Shown here: piece after piece, positions 1 to 9,290 of the stretch | How the letters are laid out: each line of letters begins with the position of its first letter | Position numbering within the stretch: the first letter of the stretch is position 1 | Assembly (NCBI GenBank): GCA_041393775.1 | Contig: JAWKJM010000003.1 | Coordinates: forward strand, 868,001-932,000 | Origin: JADKAV01 sp041393775 | GTDB taxonomy: Bacteria; Actinomycetota; Actinomycetes; S36-B12; UBA10799 | Length of the DNA stretch: 64,000 bases | Direction: 5' to 3' | Made by a program: the position numbers and the translations under genes | The notes under the pieces: generated by a model | What the model saw: the letters and a program-made list of their open reading frames with translations, nothing else | Told to the model about the DNA's origin: nothing | The model's database searches: none

Positions 1-3000
1 TGGCCTTCACCCGCGTGATCCGTTTCGCGATCTCCGGTGTCACCTCCACATTGTCGACCGCGCCCGGGATCATGCGGGCGATCACGCGCGCCTCCCCATC
101 GATCACGGTCGTCGTCTTGGCGAAGAACTGCGGCAGTTCCTGGTAGCAGGTGCCACAGTCGTTGCACAACGGCTCGTCGGCGGGGTCGAGCCAGATCGGG
201 GCGTTGGCCGCCTCCCCGGCGGGTTCAACTGCCGCCGCGCCGGCAGGCGCCGCCGGGGTGGTGGGGGCCGCAGCCGGGATCCCGATCCCGACCGGTGCCC
301 GGCTCGAGGTCGCCAGGTCTGACATGGCGCGTGCGATGTCGTCCATGGAGGTCTCGCGCGCGGCGGCGGCGTCTTCGTACTTCGACCGCAACTCCGCGAG
401 GTCCGTCTCGTGCAGTGCGGTGAGCTGGGCCTCCCGCACGCCGGACAGGTACTGCAGCGTCTGCCAGTACCGGCGACGGTCCTCGACCAGGGAGACGATC
501 CTGTGGGAGCAGGCGACTTTGATCAGGTGCTTGTCGTCGTCGGTGGCGTAGATGAACGGCACGTGCTCTGTCCGCTGGTCCTTCGCCAACTCGACGTACT
601 CGTCGATCGGCAGGGCCGCTGCCTCAAGGGCGGGGTCCAGTTTGCGGAACTGCTTCTTGAACCGCACCTCCCCGAGCGCGAACTCCGCGGGGGTCAGCGG
701 GGTGGTCAGCAGTTGCAGTGCACCGTCATCGTCGAGGTACTGCAACGTCTTGGTGGTCCAGGTCTTGTCGGCGTCCGGGTTGCCCTCGATCGAGTACCAG
801 TCGCGCATCGTGGTCCCGTTGCGCGGGTCGTGGACGAACAACGGGTGCATCCGGCTCTCGACGGCCATCCGCGCCCGGGCGTTCGACGACGACTCCGGAA
901 TGCCGTGCTCGGAGCCGCACGGGGTGTACACGTTCATCACCGCCGGCGCCTTCTGGTAGGCCAGGTACTCCATCGTCGTCTGCAGGAAATGGCCGTGGAA
1001 GGCGGTGCTGGTGGAGCAGGCGTACACGTGCGGGTGGAAGGACGCGAGCAGCGCCAGTTCCTTGCGCGCTTCGTGCTTGCCCGAATGCGAGCCGCCGAAG
1101 CGGGCGAGGTCGGAGTCCTGACCGGTGAAACTGGACGTCGAGGCCTGACCGCCAGTGTTGGAGTACGCCCCCGAATCCAGCACGAGCATCTTCATCGGGG
1201 TGTCGCTGGCGAGCACCCGGGACATCGCACCGAACCCGATGTCGTAACTTGCGCCGTCCCCGCCGATGGACATGATCGTGGGCAGCAGCGCCAGCTCGTC
1301 GGGGGTGAACTTCTCCCAGGAGAGCGTGCGCAGTTCGGGTTCGTGACGCTGCGGATCGTAGGCGTCGTCGAGTTCGAGCCTGGCCAGCCGCAGGGCACGG
1401 ACATCCTGGGTCAACTGGGCCGCGATCCCCTCGAAGACACCCTTGGCCAGCGGGGCGCTGTCCTGGAACAGGCTGTTGACCCACGGGTCCGTGTAGGAGT
1501 TGTACGGCATGGTCGAGGCGTAGACGCTGCTGCACCCGGTGGCGTTCGCCACGACCACCGGTGACGGGCCGTTGCCGGTGGGGCCGCCTTCGTAGAGGTA
1601 CAGGCGGTTCTCCAGCGTGGACAGCGCAGCAGCGATACGCTCGCGCCTCGCCTGCTGGTCATCGGGCAGTCCCTCGAGTTTGTCCTGCAGCGCCGCGACC
1701 AGGGCTTCCAGGTCCCGCTGGTGCGCGCGGCGGCGGTCGTCGGCCAGGGCGTGGCCGGTCGCCATCACCAGCCGGATCGCGGTGACCTCCCCGCAGCCAC
1801 GGCAGGCCCCGTGCCCACCGGTGGTGGAGTAGAAATTCGGCCGGTCCAGCATGAGCCGTTTGAGGTCGCCGTCCGGGCTGATCGAGTCCTCGAGGAATCG
1901 CGACGGCGTGTTCGGAAGCGCACCCATGAACTCGAACCGGTTCTGCAGCGTCGCGAGTACGTCGGTGTCCTCGTCCTGCGGCGTGAGCGCCCCCGGGCCG
2001 CAGACGTCGATGCATTCCAGGCAGCCGGTGCACTTCCACGGATCCACCGTCGCTGCGAACAGCGCGCCGGTGCCGGCCACGGACCCCTCCATCGCGTCGA
2101 AGAAGGGGCGGGTGCGAGCGACCGGATACGTCGCCAGTTTGGCGACCAGCAACTCGAAGTTGTGCCGCACAGTGGGCTGGGCCCAGTCGATGCGCTGCCC
2201 GACCTCGGCGACCACTTCGTCGAAGGGGCGGGCTGACTTGTCCTGCCGGTACGACTCGCGCACCTGCTCGGACAGGCTGTAGACGTGCGCGCGCAGTGCC
2301 TCCCGCTGCGGCTCGGTGATGTCGAGCTCCTTGATCCCGGTCAGGATCAGGTCGTGGATCTCGTGCACCACGTTGGGGATGGCGGCGTCGGGGCAGGCCA
2401 GCGCACACTCCATGCAACCGGTGCACGTGGCGAAGTCGAATGCCGGCACGGTGCGCCGGAACAGGCCCTTGTCCTTGGACCCGGCAGTGCCGGCGGGCAT
2501 GAACAGACCGGCTCCTGGTAGCACGGGGGCCTCGCTGATCGTGCCTTCGCGGAACGGGCGTGCCATCACGTCCTCGTAGTAGGCGGGATCGAACAGCCCC
2601 GCGGTGCTCGCGGCGGTGGCACACATCTCGGCCGACGGCGCCACGGAGTGGCGGATCGCGATCGGGGGCTTCTCATCGATCGACAGGAACAGCGGGGTGT
2701 CGTAGTCGACGACCTGGGTGGCCTCCATGCCCTCCCGGATGACCGCCATGTTGCCCTCGACGACGGCCTCGCCCTTGCGACCGAACTTCTTGACGATCTG
2801 GGCGTGCACCTTCTCGGCGATCGCCTCCCCGGACGCGCCACCGGATACCCGGTCCACATGGCCGACCACAGCGCCGATGAATGCGATCCCCATCATCCGG
2901 GTCTCGAGATCCTCCGTGGGTGCGTTGCGCTTGGCCACACTGAAGGCGTCCACGACCAAGAAACGGATCTTGCGGTCGCGGATGGTCTGCCGGGCGTACC

Positions 3001-5041
3001 GTGGGATCTCCCGCCAGACGTCCTCGGGCGAAAGGTCGGACTGCAGGATGAACGTACCGCCCTCGACCAGGCCCTTGAGCGGGTTGGCGTGGATGAACGC
3101 ACGGTGGTCCGGCGACACCACGACCTCCACGTCCTCGAGCTCGGCGTTGGTGATGAGGACCGGTTCGGGGCTCAGCGTGATGTAGTAGTTGGTCGGCGCG
3201 CCGCTCTTCTCGGAGCCGTACTTGGGGGCGGACTTCGAGTGCATGTCGAGCACTCCGGCCAGGATGTCGGTCAGCAACTTGCCCGTGGCGATCGTGCCGT
3301 AGCCGCCGACCGAATGGAAACGGATCCGGATCGCGGAATCCGGCAGCATCACCGGATTGGGCTTGGTGTCCAAAGCCATCAACTGGGTTTCGGGGTAGGC
3401 GACCCGCAGCCTGTCCTGCATCTCGGCCATCTGCGCCGACGCGGTCTTGCCGAAGAACTGGGAGCCGAGGTAGATCAGGGGGGCGCTGTTGGGCTCGGTC
3501 ATCTGCTCGAACGCGGCGATGATGTGCCGGGGCTGCACGTCATGGCCGCCGAGGCCGAAGATAGCGGTGGTCAGGCGCGGCTGCTCGGCGAGCGCGGGAA
3601 TACCGTCGTGGCGCTGTTCCTGCGTGTTGGCGCCGGCCCGGAACAGGGCCTGGGTGACCAGTGTGGTGAGCGCGGTCTGGTCCGAGCGCTCGAGCACGGT
3701 GACCGCTTTGGCCCCGGCGATGGCCTCGATCAGCTCGGCCTCCGGGAACGGCTGCAGCAGTTTCACCGAGACCACGCCGACCTTCAGGCCCCGCTCGCGC
3801 AGCACCGGCAGCACAGCGCGCACGTCGTCGGTGATGGACCCGAGGCCCACCATGATGTAGTCGGCGTCGTCGCAGTCGTAGGCCATCACCGGCGAATAGG
3901 TGCGACCGGTGAGCGCGGAGTACTCGTCCATGGCGCGGCGGGTCAGTGCCGGGACGGCGCTGGCGAAGTGGGTCCGGTGGTCCACCGCGCCGGCCTGGAA
4001 GTCCGGCTGGTTCTGGACCGCTCCGGTCAGTCCCGGGACGTTGACGTCCACCAGGGCCGGGACGAGTTGCCGGGTGCCCTTCTCGAAGGCGTTGAGCCAC
4101 TGCCGCCGCCATTGCCCGCGCAGTTCCTCGGGCACGAACTGCTGTGTCTGTTCGATCAGGGCGCCGTCGTTGTCCTGCTCGACTTGTTCGGCGCTCTCGT
4201 CGAGGTGGGCGTTGAGCGCGGCGAGGTCGGCCGGACGGAAGTCGTCGCGGTGGCGCTCGAGGTATTGGTTGAGCTGGAAGACGCGGCCCTTGGCTCCGAA
4301 CAGGAGGTCCTGGGCCACGGTCGGGCTCTTGATCCGGCCGGCCGGGTCGCCGAGGTATTCGCGCAACAGTTCCGGCTCGGGCATCAGTGCCTCGCTGAGC
4401 ATGTGGCTGGTGGCGAAGCCGTCCATCGCGTTGGCCACAGGGATCAGCGACAGCGCTGAGGTCCGGTATGCGATCGCCGCCAAGTCGGCGGCTTCCTGCG
4501 GGTTCGATCCGAACAGGATCGTGTACCCCGCGCTGAGCAGGGCGTAGACGTCGTCGTGTCCGGCCATGACGTTCAGTGAGTGCTTCGAGACCACGCGTGC
4601 GGCCACCTGCAGCACGAAGCCGCCGATCTTCTTGCCGACCGTGACGTAGTGCGACTCCATCGCGTAGAGGATGCCCTGGCTCGACGAGGCGTTCGAGATG
4701 AACTGCCCACCGGTCAGCGCGGCACCGAGCGCACCGCTCTGGGCCGAATGCTCACCCTCCGGCTCGAAGAAGAACGGGTGTCTGCCCCACACGTTGACGC
4801 CGCCCTCGGCCCGCGCCGCCTCGAACAACTCCGAGATCTCGGTCGACGGGGTGATGGGGTAGCCGATGACCCCGCCGCAGACGTTGCTCATGACGTGGGC
4901 GATCGCGCCGTTGCCGTGGATCACAACGGGCTGTCCCGGGTACTTGGGCGGCTGACCCGGTGGAGTCCCACCGGGCTCCGGGGCGTGGGCATCTTCGGCG
5001 ATGCCGTCGTGGTACTTCGTGGTCGTGTTGCTCTCAGTCAT
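1..5041 (-). CDS. Pyruvate:ferredoxin/flavodoxin-type 2-oxoacid oxidoreductase, C-terminus beyond window
   Basis: A single minus-strand frame opens at ATG 5041 and is still open at base 1, so at least 1680 residues. Domain order matches single-chain PFOR (NifJ-like): N-terminal TPP-pyrimidine domain (GGVIGYPITPSTE), second alpha-type domain, gamma domain (GYGTIATGKLLTDIL), two ferredoxin motifs (CTGCMECALAC near residue 875, CTGCLECIDVC near 1007), then the TPP-binding beta domain (GGHGACRGCGEVT near 1070, IGGDGASYDIGFGAMSR). Family role: CoA-dependent oxidative decarboxylation of pyruvate or another 2-oxoacid to acyl-CoA, reducing ferredoxin or flavodoxin in the cytoplasm. Known enzymes are about 1170-1200 aa; here some 450 further residues follow, including an Ala/Pro linker and another Cys-rich motif (CNDCGTC near residue 1625). 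Substrate is not fixed by what I see. Confidence 0.93.
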   Translation of the reverse strand, partial: MTESNTTTKYHDGIAEDAHAPEPGGTPPGQPPKYPGQPVVIHGNGAIAHVMSNVCGGVIGYPITPSTEISELFEAARAEGGVNVWGRHPFFFEPEGEHSAQSGALGAALTGGQFISNASSSQGILYAMESHYVTVGKKIGGFVLQVAARVVSKHSLNVMAGHDDVYALLSAGYTILFGSNPQEAADLAAIAYRTSALSLIPVANAMDGFATSHMLSEALMPEPELLREYLGDPAGRIKSPTVAQDLLFGAKGRVFQLNQYLERHRDDFRPADLAALNAHLDESAEQVEQDNDGALIEQTQQFVPEELRGQWRRQWLNAFEKGTRQLVPALVDVNVPGLTGAVQNQPDFQAGAVDHRTHFASAVPALTRRAMDEYSALTGRTYSPVMAYDCDDADYIMVGLGSITDDVRAVLPVLRERGLKVGVVSVKLLQPFPEAELIEAIAGAKAVTVLERSDQTALTTLVTQALFRAGANTQEQRHDGIPALAEQPRLTTAIFGLGGHDVQPRHIIAAFEQMTEPNSAPLIYLGSQFFGKTASAQMAEMQDRLRVAYPETQLMALDTKPNPVMLPDSAIRIRFHSVGGYGTIATGKLLTDILAGVLDMHSKSAPKYGSEKSGAPTNYYITLSPEPVLITNAELEDVEVVVSPDHRAFIHANPLKGLVEGGTFILQSDLSPEDVWREIPRYARQTIRDRKIRFLVVDAFSVAKRNAPTEDLETRMMGIAFIGAVVGHVDRVSGGASGEAIAEKVHAQIVKKFGRKGEAVVEGNMAVIREGMEATQVVDYDTPLFLSIDEKPPIAIRHSVAPSAEMCATAASTAGLFDPAYYEDVMARPFREGTISEAPVLPGAGLFMPAGTAGSKDKGLFRRTVPAFDFATCTGCMECALACPDAAIPNVVHEIHDLILTGIKELDITEPQREALRAHVYSLSEQVRESYRQDKSARPFDEVVAEVGQRIDWAQPTVRHNFELLVAKLATYPVARTRPFFDAMEGSVAGTGALFAATVDPWKCTGCLECIDVCGPGALTPQDEDTDVLATLQNRFEFMGALPNTPSRFLEDSISPDGDLKRLMLDRPNFYSTTGGHGACRGCGEVTAIRLVMATGHALADDRRRAHQRDLEALVAALQDKLEGLPDDQQARRERIAAALSTLENRLYLYEGGPTGNGPSPVVVANATGCSSVYASTMPYNSYTDPWVNSLFQDSAPLAKGVFEGIAAQLTQDVRALRLARLELDDAYDPQRHEPELRTLSWEKFTPDELALLPTIMSIGGDGASYDIGFGAMSRVLASDTPMKMLVLDSGAYSNTGGQASTSSFTGQDSDLARFGGSHSGKHEARKELALLASFHPHVYACSTSTAFHGHFLQTTMEYLAYQKAPAVMNVYTPCGSEHGIPESSSNARARMAVESRMHPLFVHDPRNGTTMRDWYSIEGNPDADKTWTTKTLQYLDDDGALQLLTTPLTPAEFALGEVRFKKQFRKLDPALEAAALPIDEYVELAKDQRTEHVPFIYATDDDKHLIKVACSHRIVSLVEDRRRYWQTLQYLSGVREAQLTALHETDLAELRSKYEDAAAARETSMDDIARAMSDLATSSRAPVGIGIPAAAPTTPAAPAGAAAVEPAGEAANAPIWLDPADEPLCNDCGTCYQELPQFFAKTTTVIDGEARVIARMIPGAVDNVEVTPEIAKRITRVKA

Positions 5042-5159
5042 GGCCGCACCCTTCAGAGCAATTATTGCACCTGATTCAGATACGGTACGGGGGTCTGGAA
5101 GTTGGTTGGGGGAAGGGTGTGACGGGAGTCTCACCACCGACCAGGTCTGCGCGGATCTT

Positions 5160-5276
5160 GTTGTGACGAAGTTGCGGGGGTCGGGTCAGTTTTGCTGCAA
5201 AGGTGCGCGGTCGCGGCGGCTCAGACCGCGCACCTTCGTAGCACGACGGGCGGGCGGGCGGCACCTTCGTCACACA
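5160..5276. repeat. Nested palindromic repeat, family 1 copy A
   Basis: Outer arms TTGTGACGAAGTTGC (5161-5175) and GCACCTTCGTCACAC (5261-5275) enclose inner arms around AAGGTGCGCGGTC and GACCGCGCACCTTCG. The same nested design recurs at 20020-20134 and 28719-28832. It lies in the leader between the PepSY gene and the oxidoreductase. Confidence 0.85.
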
Positions 5277-5313
5277 CACGTGGACCCCCAGATCCATCCT
5301 GGGGGTCCACGTG
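5277..5313 (-). terminator. Strong hairpin, probable terminator of the PepSY gene
   Basis: A perfect 15-bp stem, CACGTGGACCCCCAG (5277-5291) with CTGGGGGTCCACGTG (5299-5313), has a 7-nt loop. It sits 13 nt past the PepSY stop codon. No T-run follows on either strand, as is usual for actinobacterial terminators. It abuts repeat family 1 copy A. Confidence 0.7.
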
Positions 5314-5326
5314 GTCCTGTGAGAGA

Positions 5327-5986
5327 TCAGGCGGAGGACGACTGCCCTGAGTCGGGCTGCCCGAACCCGTGGCCGTGGTCGCCCATCTCCCGGACCTCGG
5401 TGATGTTGAAGTCCTTGTCCATCTTGACCTCGACCTCGGTGCCGTCGGCCTTCTGGACGTGGGCTTCGTAGGTGCCGTCAGCGTCCGTTTCCACCCGCAG
5501 AACCGTGCCGCCGGGGAACTCCGCCTCAGCGGCCGCAGTCGCTTTCTCGGCGTCGTCGCCGGTCAGCGGGGTCTCGTTCATGCCGGGGCCGCCCGGGCCG
5601 CCGCGTCCTTGCATCTCCTGGGTGCCGGTGACGTTGAAGTCCTTGTCCACCGCCACGATCACCTCGGTGCCGTCTGTCTTGCGCACGTGCGCCTCGTACA
5701 CACCCTCGGAGTCGGTTTCAACGCGGATGATCGTGCCGTCCGGAACGGCTGCCTGCGCGGCGGCGGTGACCTTCTCCGCTTCCGTGCCGGTCAGCAAGGT
5801 CTCACCGGCCCCGGGGCCGCCCTTGCCGATGTCGCCCATGGTGCCGTCCTGCGGTGTCGTCGGTTGGCTGCTGCTGGTCGGCGACGGTGACGGTTGATCG
5901 TCGGCGGAGGCGAACGTCACGGCTCCGAAGGTCAGGGCCAGAGCTCCGGCGCCCACCCCGACGATGGTCAGTGTCTTCTTGTTCAA
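5327..5986 (-). CDS. Secreted protein with two PepSY-like domains
   Basis: Start is taken as TTG 5986 because GGGAGA lies just upstream and the product then begins MNKKTLTIVGVGAGALALTF, a good Sec signal peptide ending near FASADD. Upstream in-frame codons have no ribosome site and no signal. The mature part holds a Ser/Pro/Thr linker, then two imperfect copies of about 65 residues (GTEAEKVTAAAQAAVPDGT..., GDDAEKATAAAEAEFPGGT...), each with the VRVETD-x-G-YEAHV and DGTEV-V-VDKDFNVT pattern of PepSY domains. The family acts as an extracellular inhibitor or modulator module. The end is His/Gly rich. Divergent from the NTF2-like gene. Confidence 0.85.
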   Translation of the reverse strand: MNKKTLTIVGVGAGALALTFGAVTFASADDQPSPSPTSSSQPTTPQDGTMGDIGKGGPGAGETLLTGTEAEKVTAAAQAAVPDGTIIRVETDSEGVYEAHVRKTDGTEVIVAVDKDFNVTGTQEMQGRGGPGGPGMNETPLTGDDAEKATAAAEAEFPGGTVLRVETDADGTYEAHVQKADGTEVEVKMDKDFNITEVREMGDHGHGFGQPDSGQSSSA

Positions 5987-6086
5987 CGGTTGTCTCCCTA
6001 GATGAGTGGACCACCAACATGAAGTGCGGGTATGAGAACTCGTTGCGGGTTGGGTAAGAACGCGGTGTGAAGTAGGGTCGTCGCAC

Positions 6087-6554
6087 ATGACCGACTCGGT
6101 AGTGATCCAGCGCTTCTATGACTGCTTCGGCGAACGCGACGCCCAGGGAATGGCCGCCTGCTACGCCGATGATGTCGTCTTCCGGGACCCTGCTTTCGGC
6201 GAATTGCACGGTGAGCGGGCTCGCGACATGTGGCGGATGTTGTGCCGCAACGGCAAGGACCTGCAGGTGGTGGCCAGCGGGATCGAGGCGGCCGGCGGCA
6301 GCGGCCGCGCGCACTGGGAGGCCCACTACACCTTCACGCCCACCGGACGCAAGGTCCACAACGTCGTAGAGGCGCGCTTCCTCCTGCGCGACGGGTTGAT
6401 CGTCAGGCACGAGGACCGGTTCAGTTTCGGCGACTGGTCGGCACAGGCGTTCGGGCCCATCGGGGCGGTGCTGGGACGGACCCCACTGCTGCCTTTCGTC
6501 ATGCGACGCCTCGCCAACCGGCAACTGGACCAGTTCCAGTCTCGCCGCGCCTGA
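6087..6554 (+). CDS. NTF2/SnoaL-like superfamily protein
   Basis: 155 aa. The N-terminus VIQRFYDCFGERDAQGMAACY, followed by FRDPAFGELHG and a beta-rich half with WEAHYTF and FRFSFGDW-type strands, is the cone-shaped alpha+beta NTF2/SnoaL pattern found in small isomerases, cyclases and uncharacterised ligand-binding proteins. No catalytic assignment is possible from sequence. The ATG overlaps the divergent PepSY leader region; the stop is 2 nt from the end of the convergent ppc gene. Confidence 0.8.
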   Translation: MTDSVVIQRFYDCFGERDAQGMAACYADDVVFRDPAFGELHGERARDMWRMLCRNGKDLQVVASGIEAAGGSGRAHWEAHYTFTPTGRKVHNVVEARFLLRDGLIVRHEDRFSFGDWSAQAFGPIGAVLGRTPLLPFVMRRLANRQLDQFQSRRA

Positions 6555-6556
6555 GC

Positions 6557-9190
6557 TCAACCGGTGTTCTGCAGCCCGGCCGCGGTGCCGTTGACCGTGA
6601 GCAGCAACAGGTGCCGCCACGCAGTCGCATCATCATCGGTCGGCCTGCGCACCTGTGTGAGTGCCCGCAACTGAAGTTGGGACAGCGCATCCACATACGG
6701 CGAGCGCAACGCGATCGCCGAACCGAGCACCCGCTTGTGCTCGAGCAGGCGTTCCTGATCCAGCACCTCCAGAACCTTCGCGACCGCCAGGTGCATCTCG
6801 GCGAGCACCGTTTCGGTGATGTCCGGGCGGCCACCGAGGGTCAGGAACTGCGCGGCCAGATCGGGCTGGCTCTTGGCCAGGCTCATCTCGGCGATGTCGA
6901 TCAGGGAGGTGAACAGCGGCCAGTCGCGGTACGCGTCCCACAGCAGCTCAATGTCGTTGACTGCGGCGAGCGCCGAGCCCAATCCGTACCAGCCCGGGAT
7001 GTTGGCCCGTGTCTGCGACCACGCGAACACCCATGGGATGGCTCGAAGGTCCGACAGGGAGCGACCGCTCGTGGCTGCGCTGCGGCGTACCGGCCGCGAG
7101 CCCATGCGCAGGTCTCCGATCTCCTCGAGCGGGCTGGCCTGCGCCAGCACATCGGCGAAACCAGGCATCTCGACGAGGTCGCGGTACACCTGCTGGGAGG
7201 TCTGCGCGAGCTGCTCGCCCAGCGCGCTGTAGCGCTGTGCCGCTTCCGCATTGTGCTGTTCGACCTGGGGACTGCCGGCAAGGAGGACCGCCGTCGTCAG
7301 CCGTTCCAGATGCCGCTGTGCGATGGTCGTGTCCGCGTACCGGGCGAAGACCACCTCGCCTTGTTCGGTCACCTTCAGGCGTCCGGCCACCGACCCCGGA
7401 GGCTGTGCGATGATCGCGCGGTGCAGCGGCCCGCCTCCACGACCCAGCGATCCGCCCCGGCCGTGGAACATGGTCAAGGAGATGCCGTTGCGGCCGGCCC
7501 ACTCGACCATCGCCGATTGTGCGGTCGCCAGCGTCAGCGTCGCCGCGGCCGGCCCGATGTCCTTCGCGGAGTCCGAGTAACCCAGCATCACTTCGGCGCT
7601 GTTGTCGGTCCCGGCCAGCCACGTGCGCGTCGACGGCAGACCGGCCCAGTCGTCGAGCACCGTACTGGCCGCGGCCAGGTCCGCACCGGTCTCGAACAGG
7701 GGAATCACGTCCAGGCGCAGCGGCATGCCACCGACGGCGAGTCTTGCGAGTGCCCGCACCGCGACCAGGTTCGCGGCACTGTGTGAGAACGAGACGATGT
7801 AGCGCCCGCAGCACGCGGACCCCCACCGGTTCTGCAACCAGGCCATCACCCGCAACGTGTCCAGCACTTCCTTCGTGCGCTCCTGGGTCGGTTCCGCGTG
7901 GTCCGGCCAACCGTCGGTCGCCAACGCGTCCAGGTACGCGGCATCGTCAACCAACGGCTCGGGATCGTCCACGAGTTGTCCCAGCAGGTCGATCAACGCG
8001 GCGCGGTGTACGTCGGAGTGTTGGCGCACTTCGAGTTCGGCGAGGTGAAAACCGAAGGTCTGCGCGTACCAGATCACGTGCTGCAGTTCCCCGTACGCGG
8101 CGCGTTTGGCCCCGGCCGCCGCCAAGGAGTCCTGCACGAGCCGCAGTTCCGAGATCAGTTCCTCGGGAGCCGAGTAGGCATACTCACTGCGACCGGCTCT
8201 GGTGGCGCGCAGGCGCTCGGTGATGACCAGCATCTTCTGCCGATGCGGTTCACCGGGCGACCCGGTGCTGATCTCGGCGAACCGGTCGGGCATCGCCACT
8301 GCGTCCCGTTCCAGGGCTTCGGCCAGGGCTCTGGAGGCCGGCGTGTCCGCGCGGTCGGCGGTGAGTGTCCGGCCGACGCGCTCCACCGAAACCACGAGCG
8401 CCTGTAGCGCGTGCTCGACCTGCACGGCCATCGCACGGCGTGTGACCTCGGCGGTCACGTAGGGATTGCCGTCCCGGTCGCCGCCCACCCAGGACCCGAA
8501 CCGCACGAAGGCCGGAACCGGACTGGGCACGGTGCCGGTGTCGGCGCCGATCAGGGCCCGCTCGGTCGCCCGGTACAGCCGGGGCACCGCCCTGATCAAG
8601 GTCTGGTCGAAGACCGTCATGATGGTCCGGACCTCGTCGAGCGGCTCCGGCTGTGTGGTGCGGAGAACGGACGTGCGGTGAAGCAGTTCGACCTCTTCGA
8701 GGAGCCTGCGATGGGCCGCGTTCTGCTCCTCGGGCCCGAGCCGGGGGTTCTCCAAACGCTGCAGTTGTTCGGACACTCGCCGCAGCGAGGTCGCCACCGC
8801 CCGCCGCCGGGCCTCCGTCGGGTGCGCGGTGAGCACGGGATGGATGTGCAGTCTGTCGAGCATCTGCCGGACGGGTGCTCCGCCGCTGGACACGGCGGGC
8901 CATAGATCGTCGCCGGCGTCGGCATGCGGGTCGGCTGCCGGACGGTTGAGCAGTCGGACCCGATTGCGTTCGTCCGCGAGATTCACCAGGTGGAGGTGGA
9001 CAGTCAGCGCCGCGGCCAAGTGGGTGCAATCGGCCAGCGGGAGAGCGTGGATCGCAAGGTCCTGCGTGCCGTCGTGCAGTTGTGCGACACGCTGTGCCAC
9101 GTCGTCGAGCCCCGCCTCGCGCAGGATCTGCTCGTGCACGCCGGTGAGCAGGGCGAGCTCACGGTCGAGTTCGGAGGTTTGAAGTCCCAC
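6557..9190 (-). CDS. ppc: Phosphoenolpyruvate carboxylase
   Basis: 877 aa, full length for the family. Recognisable blocks are LTAHPTEARRRAV with the catalytic His, GGDRDGNPYVT, GYSDSAKDIG, FHGRGGSLGRGGGP and the C-terminal WVFAWSQTRANIPGWYGLG; the protein ends NTG, as in canonical PEPC. It adds bicarbonate to PEP to give oxaloacetate, refilling the TCA cycle. It stands alone, about 100 bp downstream of the activase gene. Confidence 0.97.
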   Translation of the reverse strand: MGLQTSELDRELALLTGVHEQILREAGLDDVAQRVAQLHDGTQDLAIHALPLADCTHLAAALTVHLHLVNLADERNRVRLLNRPAADPHADAGDDLWPAVSSGGAPVRQMLDRLHIHPVLTAHPTEARRRAVATSLRRVSEQLQRLENPRLGPEEQNAAHRRLLEEVELLHRTSVLRTTQPEPLDEVRTIMTVFDQTLIRAVPRLYRATERALIGADTGTVPSPVPAFVRFGSWVGGDRDGNPYVTAEVTRRAMAVQVEHALQALVVSVERVGRTLTADRADTPASRALAEALERDAVAMPDRFAEISTGSPGEPHRQKMLVITERLRATRAGRSEYAYSAPEELISELRLVQDSLAAAGAKRAAYGELQHVIWYAQTFGFHLAELEVRQHSDVHRAALIDLLGQLVDDPEPLVDDAAYLDALATDGWPDHAEPTQERTKEVLDTLRVMAWLQNRWGSACCGRYIVSFSHSAANLVAVRALARLAVGGMPLRLDVIPLFETGADLAAASTVLDDWAGLPSTRTWLAGTDNSAEVMLGYSDSAKDIGPAAATLTLATAQSAMVEWAGRNGISLTMFHGRGGSLGRGGGPLHRAIIAQPPGSVAGRLKVTEQGEVVFARYADTTIAQRHLERLTTAVLLAGSPQVEQHNAEAAQRYSALGEQLAQTSQQVYRDLVEMPGFADVLAQASPLEEIGDLRMGSRPVRRSAATSGRSLSDLRAIPWVFAWSQTRANIPGWYGLGSALAAVNDIELLWDAYRDWPLFTSLIDIAEMSLAKSQPDLAAQFLTLGGRPDITETVLAEMHLAVAKVLEVLDQERLLEHKRVLGSAIALRSPYVDALSQLQLRALTQVRRPTDDDATAWRHLLLLTVNGTAAGLQNTG

Positions 9191-9290
9191 CCGACGATCC
9201 TGTCAGCAGTCGCTGAATCGTGCCATTGTCGCGAAGTTACGCCGACACGCCAGCGTGTCCGATCAACTTCACAACAGCCGGCGCTCGATG

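Noticed and set aside
2648..4459. Plus-strand frame of 603 codons inside the oxidoreductase
   Set aside because: Shadow of the minus-strand gene; no motifs, no ribosome site.
5042..5276. Minus-strand 73-codon frame across the family 1 repeat
   Set aside because: Its residues come from palindrome arms and recur in the other copies in different frames.
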